64,000 bases of DNA from Bolinopsis microptera. Its lineage: Eukaryota; Ctenophora; Tentaculata; Lobata; Bolinopsidae. The DNA lies in the NCBI RefSeq assembly GCF_026151205.1, contig NC_087083.1:1488001-1552000 (forward strand), written 5' to 3'. The position numbers and the translations under genes are program-made. Shown here one piece after another: positions 50,485 to 60,308 of this stretch (within the stretch, counting starts at the first letter, position 1; the number at the start of each line of letters is the position of its first letter). The notes beneath the pieces are model-generated. The model saw nothing but the letters and a program-made list of their open reading frames with translations. It was not told where the DNA came from and searched no databases.

Positions 50485-50585
50485 TGTGAGACCAAGCCGG
50501 GACTCGATCTCGCTACGTCCGGGCTAGACAGACAGATAAGGAGATAAGGCTTATGCTTAACCGATTGCGCCACTGTGCTGATAAC
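50485..50585 (-). repeat. tRNA-derived SINE head or tRNA pseudogene
   Basis: On the minus strand 'agtggcgcaatcggttaagc' carries a box A-like D-arm (TGGCGCAATCGG, 50,561-50,572), and GATCGAGTCCC (50,499-50,509) matches box B. The anticodon region is too long and irregular, and the two acceptor strands (GTTATCA and GTCTCAC) do not pair, so this is not a functional tRNA gene. It lies just downstream of the helicase gene in opposite orientation. Confidence 0.6.
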
Positions 50586-50747
50586 AATACAAACATATTA
50601 AGCTAAAAATTGAGCGTCATTTTGCAAATAATTTCACCCACTAACCAAACTTATTCGTTATTGTAGTTATTTATATAATGCTAATTACTATGAAATTACT
50701 ATCCACTATAGAATGTGTTATCATTCGTTTTATCTGTCTTTCAGTGA

Positions 50748-50753
50748 AATAAA
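50748..50753 (+). terminator. Candidate polyadenylation signal
   Basis: AATAAA 398 nt after the helicase stop codon, followed by 'agtgtttt'. It lies beyond the SINE-like insertion, so the transcript would include that sequence. Consensus match only. Confidence 0.3.
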
Positions 50754-50759
50754 AGTGTT

Positions 50760-51900
50760 TTAAATCATGATGTTTCGTATAATTTAGGGTTGACCAGATT
50801 CAGCATAATGTCTAGGTTGAGGTCTAAACAACCTAGTCGGAAAACAAAAAAATCTTACCTTTACATATGAATGACTAATAAAGAAAATGACGAATGACGA
50901 GACGCAATTGCCAAATTAATTTGATAAATGTTAAGTACAAAAACAGAATTAAATATCAATTCTACACGACAATCTATGATAAACACTTCGTGAATTTGCT
51001 GAAAATTGTGAAGTCGTTAGATTTAGAAGCTTAAACTTAAGCAGCAAAATCAGAAAATATAAGCTAATAATTATAACCGTAAGTGTAAGCTCTCCGACAA
51101 AATGATGAAATCATTACTGTAATGTAGTAACAGTCAACTGATAAAAAAGAACTGAGCACACGGACCATATCAGGCAACACTCTGTCCGGAGAGTTTACTC
51201 GCCAGCGGATTGACCAATCACACCACATAGATGGTGCATTATCCACTTTAATCCGGTTAAATTATTATATTTGATCTTGTTTCTTTTTCGTACAGATTGT
51301 AGTATAGTTAATTTTTTTTAACGTGTTTTGGGTCTTATTTATGATTTTTTAATAATTATCTTATTTACTTCATTGATGTATTGTCACGATGGGTTCGTTA
51401 GTGTTCCCTCTGACTATTTAAGTTTAATTCCAGTTTAATTTCCAGTTTAATTCCATAGAGCTCCCTATTAGCGGAGAGAGACCACGTGACTGTATACGCG
51501 ACCTCGTATTGGTCAAACCAGTAAAACACATACGAGCAGTCCCCGCCTTTTATCTCTATTTCCTATCCGCTACCTAATCTTTCAAAATGTATCGTTTGTT
51601 TATTTTACATCTGTAATTGTTCATATTAGAATTCTGGGTAATCTTTATTTTCTCAAAGTCGGTTATTATCTTGGAGCCAAATAACATGATAAATTACAGC
51701 TTTCATTTATGGAATCATCAATTTCAAAGTCATGACCACCATTATAAAAATCAAAGTACTTGCTATCTGATATGATCTATTGATTAAAAATACTGCGATC
51801 AATCGAAATGTATTTTAGCTAAAGAATAAAGGCATACCTGCCATTGATTAACATATCACAAATTCTTCTGTCACGGAGTTTCTATTAACAGGAAGCGATG
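50760..51900. other. No gene seen
   Basis: AT-rich sequence. The only internal repetition noted is 'aattccagtttaatt' at ~51,425-51,450. Nothing coding or structural recognised. Confidence 0.4.
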
Positions 51901-51904
51901 TGTA

Positions 51905-52175
51905 AGCTAGGAATAAGAAATAGTTATGTAAAGGATTTTAAGAAATTTGCGCAAAATACGCGTCAGCATGTTATACGAAATTAGGTAAAAAACCCAAAAT
52001 CGCCATATTCAGGTGCCTTAAAAACCATGTTAAAATTGAGTTAGAGATCTGAAACTTTGCAGGGCGTCTAGACCTCGTCCAAATCGACTGTATAATTTTC
52101 TTCATGTTTCAGGAGTATCAGGAAATGGGTTTTCTGGAACCCCTGTTTTACAACAGATTGTCGTGAAGCTATATA
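51905..52175 (+). repeat. Inverted repeat, left copy (pairs with 53,940-54,210)
   Basis: Contains 'gttatacgaaatt', 'cgccatattcaggtgcctta', 'ccatgttaaaattgagttag' and 'gatctgaaactttgcag', each found in reverse complement at 53,940-54,210. Together they bracket MITE-C copy 1, the first direct repeat and the hammerhead SINE. Confidence 0.8.
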
Positions 52176-52186
52176 CATATATATCA

Positions 52187-52707
52187 ATTTGACCAAAACC
52201 CATAATCATGGGTAGAGTGGACCGCTGCCAGTATCTCTCTTTCCCAAACAAAAGGAAATGATATTAATTTGATTGACCGTTTTCAAATGCAAAATGATAC
52301 CGAGAATGAAATCGGTCGCTCGCTTTTCCCATTCATTCACGGCTTATAGTTATGCGAATTGTAATAGGTTTCGATAAATTACATCGATCACTGTATGCTG
52401 TAATAATCTATTTGGGTTGCGTTCGGGTCGTTACCTAGTATTTCGGGATAAGGGTGGTAGTTAGTGAATTAGCTGAAGTTAATTGAATCTTTATTGCCGA
52501 GTACAGCTATCTTCGGGTATGGTAGTTCTTCTTAATCTATTACATTTGTAATTGTAAATGAATGGGAAAAGCGAGCGACCGATTTCATTCTCGGTATCAT
52601 TTTGCATTTGAAAACGGTCAATCAAATTAATATCATTTCCTTTTGTTTGGGAAAGAGAGATACTGGCAGCGGTCCACTCTACCCATGATTATGGGTTTTG
52701 GTCAAAT
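52187..52707. mobile_element. MITE-C copy 1
   Basis: About 520 bp with ~150 bp near-perfect terminal inverted repeats: 'gaccaaaacccataatcatg' at the left and 'catgattatgggttttggtc' at the right. They include 'tttcccaaacaaaaggaaat' and 'accgagaatgaaatcggtcg'. The centre is unique ('gggttgcgttcgggtcg'). Noncoding; target duplication not clear. Confidence 0.85.
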
Positions 52708-53735
52708 ATCATCTCTTTTTGATTAATGTCAGGGTACTTCATAAAGTCGAAATATAATGTATAAACTGATATCTTCATTAATAAGGAGGAAGTTTCAACG
52801 ATTTCGAAATTTTTCCTTTGAAAACATTTCCTTGTGTTTGGGTAAGCATATCGGTCGATCACTGACTGAATTTGCCACTTTATACTCATTCAAGTTGGCA
52901 TTAAATTTATATATAATGACATTGAACTGTCGTGGTAAAGCAGAATTTGTTCGAAATCACGAATGAGCAAAATTATCACCTTTCGCACGTGCAAACTATG
53001 AGCGGACGTTGCGTGCGCATCCAATATTGAATCGCCGTAAATTTTTGTGTGTTGGTGTTTTATATATAGTTTGATAAGCATGCAAAGTTTCAAAGTATTT
53101 CAAGAAGAACTGTAATCACAACGGCACACCAAAGTTTACAGAAAATGGTAAAAACAGCAATTTTCAGTGATTTTAGCAATTTTTAATCAATTTGGGCGTG
53201 TCCCCACGTGTGCATCTTTTCGATTTTTAACTTTAAAACTAGCCTAATGCACAATTTATACCTATAAAAAGCAGAACTGAGCTCCACAATCCAAGGGATA
53301 GCCCAACACCAGAGAATACTAAATCGCAAAATTGAAGTTTTTATAAAATAATTCTTCAAAAAAGCACTAACTTCAATGGCAAATATATTTATGAAGGAGC
53401 AAGGTAGGGAAACTTTCCGGTAGATTTTCAGAATACTTAAACAATTATCTAACTTCAATATGCCCTCAAATTTTGAATAAAATTACTCTTTAATGGCGTA
53501 AAATCGATTTTAAAAGTGATTACTTTGTAAAAAAACAGGTTTTTTAAATGGTTAACTTGATGACGTCATCAAGTGGTAATGATGACGTTAAATTACTTTT
53601 TCATATAATATAAACTAAAGTCTAAACAATTATCTTCAAGACCTGTGGTCCGAAATGGCTGTATCTTTTATACTTTAGAATCTACGGACACTTAAATACA
53701 GGCTATAATTCACTGGCAAAGCGTCTATCCCTGAA
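52708..53735 (+). repeat. Direct repeat D1 (pairs with 54,990-56,010)
   Basis: About 1.0 kb of noncoding sequence repeated downstream at roughly 90% identity by eye, including 'ggaggaagtttcaacgattt', 'cttgatgacgtcatcaag' and 'actggcaaagcgtctatccc'. Together with MITE-C it forms a ~1.5 kb duplicated unit. Confidence 0.85.
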
Positions 53736-53945
53736 TATATATATGTATATATATATATCCATAGACACAGTGTTTCGTCCTATTAGGACTCATCAGTATG
53801 GCTCAAATCATCAAGGTTGGTTTTGCCGATGGCGGGTATTGAACCAGCAACCTTGCGATTACTGGCCCAACGCCGCGCCACTGGGCCACCAAGGCCTTAA
53901 TAATGAGGGAATTACATAGGTATATATATATGTATGTATATATCA
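53735..53945 (-). mobile_element. tRNA-derived SINE carrying a hammerhead ribozyme
   Basis: Read on the minus strand, a tRNA-like head with box A ('tggcccagtggcgcgg', 53,873-53,888) and box B (within 'ggttcaataccc', ~53,834-53,845) is followed by ~30 nt, a hammerhead ribozyme motif, and a (TA)n tail at ~53,735-53,758. The copy sits in TA-rich sequence: the duplicate locus at ~56,012 lacks it, so the insertion postdates the duplication. RNA polymerase III promoter boxes in the same orientation as the ribozyme imply that the ribozyme would be in the transcript. Confidence 0.7.
53759..53801 (-). ncRNA. Type I hammerhead ribozyme (minimal stem III)
   Basis: On the minus strand the order is: stem I 5' side CCATA; core CTGATGA; stem II GTCCT-AAT-AGGAC; core GAA; stem III ACA-CTG-TGT; cleavage-site C (position 53,764); stem I 3' side TATGG. 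Every invariant core nucleotide of the hammerhead is present, the cleavage triplet is GTC, and all three helices pair perfectly. The 3 bp stem III resembles hammerheads described in Penelope-like elements and retrozymes, which often act as dimers. Activity is inferred, not shown. Confidence 0.85.
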
Positions 53946-54210
53946 CGACAATCTGTCGTAAAACAGGGGTTCTAGAAAACCAATTTCCCGATGCTCCTGA
54001 AACTTAAAACTTTTTTTACAGTCGATTAGGTCAACGTCTAGACGCTCTGCAAAGTTTCAGATCTCTAACTCAATTTTAACATGGTTTTTAAGGCACCTGA
54101 ATATGGCGATTTCGGGTTTTTTACCGAATTTCGTATAACAGTGCTGGCGAGTATTTTATGCAAATTTTTTAAAAATCTTAACATAACTATTTTTTATTTC
54201 TGACATCTTT
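53940..54210 (-). repeat. Inverted repeat, right copy (pairs with 51,905-52,175)
   Basis: Reverse complement of 51,905-52,175 with moderate divergence, starting at 'cacgacaatctgtcg' and ending near 'aactattttttatttctgac'. Noncoding. Confidence 0.8.
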
Positions 54211-54214
54211 GACA

Positions 54215-54480
54215 TCAAATTAGAATATTTTGAACTAAAAATAAATCTGCTGAACGACTTCCGATGAGTCTTAATGCCTGAAAAACTCCTGCCGGAGGCG
54301 TCGGCCTTCGGCCGCCGCCTCCGGCCGGAGTGCACGCTTCGCGTGCACGAAAGAGGCTTCCGACGTGTACCAAAGGGGGTGTAAAGGGGGTATAATAGTT
54401 AAGGGGATAGAATAGTAAAGGGGGTACATAGTATACCCCCAATAAAGACACCGCTCGTGCTTGCCAGCACTGTGATATCT
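54215..54480. repeat. GC-rich hairpins between the duplicated units
   Basis: Two adjacent hairpins: 'ccggaggcg...cgcctccgg' (54,292-54,323) and GTGCACGC-TTC-GCGTGCAC (54,330-54,348). A tract of 'aaaggggg'/'aagggg' repeats follows (~54,375-54,425). The 110-codon minus frame (54,215-54,547) crosses these and has no recognisable domain. A similar GTGCACGC hairpin recurs at ~56,472. Confidence 0.6.
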
Positions 54481-54482
54481 GT

Positions 54483-54989
54483 ATTTTACCAAAACCCATA
54501 ATCATGGGTAGAGTGGACCGCTGCCAGTGTCTCTCTTTCCCAAACAAAAGGAAATGATATTAATTTGATTGACCGTTCTCAAATGCAAAATGATACCGAG
54601 AATGAAATCGGTCGCTCGCTTTTCCCATTCATTCACGGCTTACGAATTGTAATAAGTTTCGATTGATTACATCAATCAGATTCTGTAAAAATCTCTTTGG
54701 GTTGCGTTCGGGTCGATACCTAGTATTTCGGGGTAAGGGTGGTAGTTATTACTTATTGAATTAGCTGAAGTTTATTGAATCTTTATTGCCGAGTACAGCT
54801 GCCTTCGGGTAGTTCTTCTTAATCTATTACAATTGTAAATGAATGGGAAAAGCGAGCGACCGATTTCATTCTCGGTATCATTTTGCATTTGAGAACGGTC
54901 AATCAAATTAATATCATTTCCTTTTGTTTGGGAAAGAGAGACACTGGCAGCGGTCCACTCTACCCATGATTATGGGTTTTGGTAAAATA
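54483..54989. mobile_element. MITE-C copy 2
   Basis: 507 bp, ends 'attttaccaaaaccc' and 'gggttttggtaaaat', with the same ~150 bp terminal inverted repeats and central sequence as copy 1. It is followed by the same downstream sequence as copy 1, so it was copied as part of a larger unit, not by independent transposition. Confidence 0.85.
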
Positions 54990-56010
54990 TCATCTCTTTT
55001 TGATTATAATGTCAGGGTACTTTATAAAGTCGAAATTTAAACTGATATCTTCATTAATAAGGAGGAAGTTTCAACGATTTCGAAATTTTTCCTTTAAAAA
55101 CATCTCCTTGTGTTTAGGTAAGCATATCGGTCGATCACTGACTGAATATGCCACTTAATACTCATTCAAGTTGGCATTAAATTCATATATAATTACATCA
55201 AACCGTCGTGGCAAAGCAGAATTTGTTGGAAATCACGAATGAGCAAAATTCTCACCTTTCGCACGTGCAAACTTTGAGCGGACGTTGCGTGCGCATCCAA
55301 AATTGAATCGCCGTAAATTTTTGCATGTAATTGTTTTATATATAGCTTGATAAGCATGCAAAGTTTAAAAGTATTTCAAGAAGAGCTGTAATCACAACGG
55401 CACTCTAAAGTTGACAGAAAATGACGAAAACAGCAATTTTCAGTGATTTTAGCAATTTTCTATCAATTTGGGAGTGTCCCCACGTGTGCAACTTTTCGAT
55501 TTTCAACTTTAAAACTAGCCTAATGCACAATTTATACCTATAGAAAGCAGAACTGAGCTCCACAACCCAAGGCATGGCCCAACACCAGAGAATACTAAAT
55601 CGCAAAATTGACGTTTTTATAAAATAATTCTTCAAAAAAGTACAAACTTCAATGACGAATATCTTTATGAAGGAGCAAGCTAGAAAAACTTTCCGGTAGA
55701 TTTTCAGAATGCTTGAACAATTATCTAAGATAAAAATTTCCTCAGATTTTGAATACAATTACTTTTTAATGGTGTAAAATCATTTTTAAAAGTTATTACT
55801 TTGTCAAAAATCAAGTTTTAAAAACGGTTAACTTGATGACGTCATCAAGGGGTGTTTATGACGTCAAATAATTTGTTTATACAATGTAAACTAAAGTGTA
55901 CACAATTATTTTCAAGACCTGTGGTCGGAAATGGCTGTATATTTTATATTTTTGAATCTATGGACAATTAAATACAGGCTACAATTGACTGGCAAAGCGT
56001 CTATCCCTGA
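54990..56010 (+). repeat. Direct repeat D2 (pairs with 52,708-53,735)
   Basis: Second copy of the ~1.0 kb noncoding unit. It ends at 'gcgtctatccctgaatatat', where the first copy continues into the SINE and this one continues into 'gtactagtgtaacccggcc'. The 117-codon minus frame here and the 91-codon frame in D1 (53,183-53,458) are parallel products of one repeat, interrupted differently, so I do not call a gene. Confidence 0.85.
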
Positions 56011-56014
56011 ATAT

Positions 56015-56920
56015 ATATAATATGTACTAGTGTAACCCGGCCTACGGCCGGGATTTCACTGCCGCAGTTAAAAAGGGTAGGAGTAATTACCCGCTGAGTC
56101 AAAACCCGGATTAGGCGAGCAATTCTATTCGGAGTGCCCTCACGTATCCAATAGTATGCTTAAAAGATAGTAATTCTTAATCAATAATCAATGGAAATTA
56201 ACCCTTAACACCATGCACCACACCAGCCTATCATATTTGTGAACAGGCATTACATTGTCGTATGAAAGTATGAACTCTCTCTACAGTCCAAACAGACCGT
56301 TTGAGCACTCCCTCCCCTAATAAGTTTATAGTATTATATGACCATGTAATATATACGCCATGTAATATATACGCTAAATAATATTATGCAGAGAGAGAGA
56401 GAGAGCTAGCCCCGTAACTCTTGCCGTTCTTCTCAAGCCATTTTATTTGCTACACGTTGTATACCTCTCGTGCACGCGAAGCGTGCACGCCGGCCGGCCG
56501 GCCGGCGAGAGAGGCTACACATTATACGTCGTCATTAGCGCGGCGTCAGTCATGACTGACGCCGCGCTAGTCACGTGACTTATTGCGCAACAAAATTGTG
56601 GAGTTACCTTGACGCTAAACGTTTCGCGCCGGCGGTATATGTAAAGTTTTTAATCATCATCAAAGATGCATCTAAATGAACGAATATGTTCTTCATGTAA
56701 CGTGAAACATGTGCAATATTAATATCACCGGCGGTGAATGTAAAGTTTTTACTGCATTGTCAAAAGGACTTTCGACAAATCTGTATCAAATAAAAAGTTC
56801 GAAAATCAAGTGTTTTAGTAAATAATTTAAAATATATTCTTGATTTTTTGTTTTCTTGAGAACTGACCAACAAAATCTTTTTAAACTTTTCAGATAGTTA
56901 AATAATTACAATTAAAATTA
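56015..56920. repeat. Palindrome-rich intergenic block, no gene
   Basis: Contains 'aacccggcctacggccggg' (~56,033), a GA microsatellite (~56,391-56,405), a GTGCACGC-GAA-GCGTGCAC hairpin followed by GGCC-rich sequence (~56,468-56,506), and a 34 bp perfect palindrome at 56,536-56,569 (half: TAGCGCGGCGTCAGTCA). These look like remains of small hairpin-forming MITEs. Confidence 0.6.
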
Positions 56921-56924
56921 TTTA

Positions 56925-57400
56925 TGAAAGTTTGGGCGAATTTCAATGTGCAAAATTTGAGATATCTTCTTAAACACAAGAAAATATCTCCAAATTGGTG
57001 GTTTGCATCAGTGGTACCGAGGCATATATCTGAAGATCTGACAGATATATTTTCTTTAAACTTTCCAAATAATTATATGGTTATAAGACAAATAATCTGT
57101 GCAAGTTTGGGCGAGTTTCTAATTGGAGATATCACTTCAAACACAAGAAAATATCTCCAAATCGGTACAATATTTGGCATGTATCTCAAGATCTGACTGA
57201 TAGATTTTCTTTAAACTTTCCAGATCGTTATATATAAGACAAATAATCTGTGCGAGTTTGGGCGAATTTCTATGAACCGACAGTTTGGAGATATTTTCTT
57301 GTGTTTGAAGTGATATCTTAAATTTGGCACATAGAAGTTCGTCCAAACTTGCACAGATTATCCGTCTTATAGCCATATATGGCTATAAGACGGAAAATCT
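56925..57400. repeat. Nested direct and inverted short repeats
   Basis: 'gtttgggcgaatttc', 'caagaaaatatctccaaa' and 'gacaaataatctgtgc' recur directly between 56,930 and 57,270 and then in reverse complement at 57,280-57,360, ending in a 34 bp perfect palindrome at 57,361-57,394 (half: TCCGTCTTATAGCCATA). The 90-codon frame (56,924-57,196) is a product of these repeats. Confidence 0.7.
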
Positions 57401-58098
57401 GTGCAAGTTATATTTATATGTAACTATCTGGAAAGTTCAAAGAAAATCTATCAATCAGATCTTGAGATAATCAACTTTCATCAAATATTGTTCTGCGGAA
57501 CATAATAACAAATGGACCGGAAAGTCCAACTCTGCAGCTGTGTACAATTTTTAAGGTAGCGTCATTAATTTGTAACAAAGTTTGAATAAGTTTGTCCGAT
57601 CATATGCCAATTTAAATGATTTGAATCAATCCATTTGACTGATTGCTGAGGATGCCAAGGTTAACCAAAGTTTGCTTGTTGTGCGAAGAGACGATTTTTG
57701 TCGACAAGCTAGTTTCTTTCAAATTAAACTTGTGCAATGTGTAATATTGCTACGGTCGCAAACAGGTAATCAAGCTGTATATTGACATTAACTGTATATT
57801 GACAATTTGACACCTTTATATCCGCAATCGAGATACAGTGTAATCCGATATACAGTGTGATTAGCGCATTGTATATCACATCCTTGCTAATATGATCAAT
57901 GTAATGAACCACATGAGCCCCTGTCTTCACGTGATGGTAATTATTGATACGCGGAATAAATGCTCTAGAAAAATCATCAGATTATTGCCTTCGATACCAA
58001 AGCTTCTACTACTAAAAGTTTTAGACAGAAGAATTGCCGAGTTGTAGAGATGCAGGGATGTATAGTTGTACTTGTAGACTGTAGAGTTGTAGTAGTTC
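57400..58098. other. No gene; probably LINE 3' flank
   Basis: AT-rich. 'ctgtatattgacattaactgtatattgacaatt' (~57,775) is a short tandem duplication. Nothing coding recognised. It lies beyond the repeat tail of the minus-strand LINE. Confidence 0.4.
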
Positions 58099-58240
58099 GT
58101 AGAAGATGAACTTCCGTAGAAGATGAACTTTCGTAGAAGATGAACTTTCGTAGAAGATGAACTTTCGTAGAAGACGAACTTTCGTAGAAGATGAACTTTC
58201 ATAGAAAATGAACTTTCGTAGAAGATGAACTTTCGTAGAA
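58099..58240 (-). repeat. 17 bp tandem repeat tail of the LINE
   Basis: About eight copies of the 17-mer GTAGAAGATGAACTTTC, with single-base variants, directly downstream of the reverse-transcriptase stop codon on the minus strand (20-odd bp of GTCA-rich sequence intervenes). RTE-type LINEs commonly end in short tandem repeats instead of poly(A), so this fits the element's 3' terminus. Confidence 0.75.
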
Positions 58241-58262
58241 GATGACTGACTGACTTACTGAC

Positions 58263-60284
58263 TTAAGTCGGCTTCTTGGTCCGAGCAACTACAATTCCTC
58301 GCCACACGTCGCGGTCCAGCATAACAGATCTTATCTCTTCAACACAGGAAAGGCTGGTGTCCTTCTTTAGCATGTCCAGAAACGTAAGGTGGGGCCTCCC
58401 CGGTCTCCTGTATCCATGCTGAGGGTCCCAGAACAGAAGTTGGTTTGCCAGAAGGTCGTCATGCCTGGCTACATGTCCAGCCAGTCTCATTCTTCTGGAG
58501 GCTATCATCGCTGATGGCTTGGGGATGTTGCCGTATAAATCACTGTTGTTGATGATTTGTGGCCACCGTATGTTCAAGGCCATCCGGAGCATTCTAGTGT
58601 AGCATCCATTGATCCGCTTAGTCATGGATTGGCTTATCGTCCAAGCTTCAGAGCCGTACAGGAGTATGGGCTCAACCGTTGCTCGAAAGACACGGATCTT
58701 TAAGTCCCTGCGCATTCCAGACTTCCAGGTTGTCTTTAACTGATGACAGGCCCCCCATGCCTTTGCTTTCCTAACATCAAAGTCCTTCTCCGCACTCATT
58801 ATTCTGCTTCCAAGGTAGACAAAGTCATCTACTTGCTCTATCTCCTGCCCACTTGCTGCTTTAATGACGGTAGAGTCAGACTCAGAGAGATTGACTCTGA
58901 TGTACTTCGTCTTACTCTCGTTGAGGTGAAGTCCAACGGAGTTAGCAGCCAGCTCCACACTGAGGAGAAGATCTTGCGCTTGCTCTGCGGTGTCTGTTGT
59001 CAGTGCAAGATCGTCAGCAAAGTCGACATCTGTCATCTTAACTGCTGGGTATCTCCTGCTTCTTCTGGGGTTGACAGTGAAGCCCAGATCTTTGCCTCTA
59101 AGTGCTGTTGTCATCACATAGTCAATGACAATCACGAAGAGGTAGGGCGCCAGTGTATCTCCCTGCATAACTCCAGCAAGTATAAGGAAAGCTTCAGTCA
59201 GACCATCCTCCGTGATGACTCGTGCCATGGTGTCCTTGTACATAGCATCTATCAGCCTAACAATGGGCTCTGGTATCCCATATGCCAGGAGTATCTTCAT
59301 CAATATACCCCTATGAATGCTATCAAAGGCCTTCTTAAAATCGATGAACAAGAGAAGGGCGGTCAGGTTTTTGTCTCTAGCCCCCTCCAAGATCCTCCTT
59401 AGACACAGAATGTGGCTGGTGGTACTGCGTCCCTCCCGAAATCCGTTTTGGTTGATCCTCAGGATTTTCTCCATCGCTGGTTTGATTCTGTTAAGGATCA
59501 TACGATTCAGGGTCTTACTAACAATGGACGTAAGAGCGATTCCTCTGTAGTTATCCACTTTAGTTAGATTTCCTTTCTTTGGCACAGGCACGATGTTGAG
59601 TTGCCGCCATTGATCAGGGATTTTTCCATCAACCAGAGCGCTGTTACAGAACTCTAGAATCAGGTCGTCCATGTCCACTCTTTTGAGAATCTCTGGAGCT
59701 ATGCCATCATCACCATAGGCCTTACCCTCCTTGATCTGCTTCCTCGCCTCCGCTAACTCCTCCCTGCAAAACAGACCAGTCTCTATATAATCCTGCTGGG
59801 GGTGGATGGTTTGGATAACTATTTCCTGGTCAGGTACAGATGGTGGTTGACCCAGGAGCTTAGTGAAGTGGTCTTTCCAGCTCTTCAATCTCCCCTCTGC
59901 ACTACCTCCATCAACCAGGCTGCATGGCTTGCTTTTCCTGCCATTTATGTCATTAATAAGGTCCCAACTTTCCTTATTCTTGCACCTGTCAGCAGCATCC
60001 TCAGCCCGCCTGATCCGAGAAACAAGAGTCTCCTCCTCAACCTCTTTGTAGCTCACTGCAAGTGCATCCTTACACTCCTTAACTACCTCTCTACTCTCCT
60101 CTGAAGGATTCTCATGATATGCGTCTTTGGCCTGAAACAGAGTTCTCCTCCTCTCCGATACCCTAGGATCTTGGGAGGGGTTGTTACGTTGTCTTCTTGG
60201 GATGGGCTTAAGCAACTTATGATTGGTTGCTTTCACGGCATCCATAAGCTTTCCGTACTGAATCGTGGAAGATGAAGTTTCCAA
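58263..60284 (-). CDS. LINE (RTE/Jockey-like) reverse transcriptase, 5'-truncated
   Basis: The 673-codon frame encodes the reverse transcriptase of a non-LTR retrotransposon, which copies element RNA into DNA at a nicked target. Visible features: an N-terminal linker (1-190); GDDGIAPEIL (191-200); VDNYRG (243-248); the first catalytic aspartate in FIDFKKAFD (D315); GVMQGDTLAP (371-380); the FADD catalytic box (422-425); and LLYGSEAW (541-548). C-terminal GHVARHDD (603-610) and RRPGRP (626-631) are typical of RTE/Jockey-type ORFs. The apurinic endonuclease expected upstream is missing: a TGA at 60,306-60,308 precedes the frame and the first codon is TTG, so this copy is truncated or broken at its 5' end. 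The long intact frame implies recent activity. It belongs to no operon and its 3' repeat tail lies at 58,099-58,240. Confidence 0.92.
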   Translation of the reverse strand: METSSSTIQYGKLMDAVKATNHKLLKPIPRRQRNNPSQDPRVSERRRTLFQAKDAYHENPSEESREVVKECKDALAVSYKEVEEETLVSRIRRAEDAADRCKNKESWDLINDINGRKSKPCSLVDGGSAEGRLKSWKDHFTKLLGQPPSVPDQEIVIQTIHPQQDYIETGLFCREELAEARKQIKEGKAYGDDGIAPEILKRVDMDDLILEFCNSALVDGKIPDQWRQLNIVPVPKKGNLTKVDNYRGIALTSIVSKTLNRMILNRIKPAMEKILRINQNGFREGRSTTSHILCLRRILEGARDKNLTALLLFIDFKKAFDSIHRGILMKILLAYGIPEPIVRLIDAMYKDTMARVITEDGLTEAFLILAGVMQGDTLAPYLFVIVIDYVMTTALRGKDLGFTVNPRRSRRYPAVKMTDVDFADDLALTTDTAEQAQDLLLSVELAANSVGLHLNESKTKYIRVNLSESDSTVIKAASGQEIEQVDDFVYLGSRIMSAEKDFDVRKAKAWGACHQLKTTWKSGMRRDLKIRVFRATVEPILLYGSEAWTISQSMTKRINGCYTRMLRMALNIRWPQIINNSDLYGNIPKPSAMIASRRMRLAGHVARHDDLLANQLLFWDPQHGYRRPGRPHLTFLDMLKKDTSLSCVEEIRSVMLDRDVWRGIVVARTKKPT

Positions 60285-60308
60285 TAATAATTTAGAGCGC
60301 TCACATCA

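Noticed and set aside
50485-50585. Functional tRNA gene
   Set aside because: Box A and B are good, but acceptor strands do not pair and the anticodon arm is irregular; a SINE head or pseudogene is more likely.
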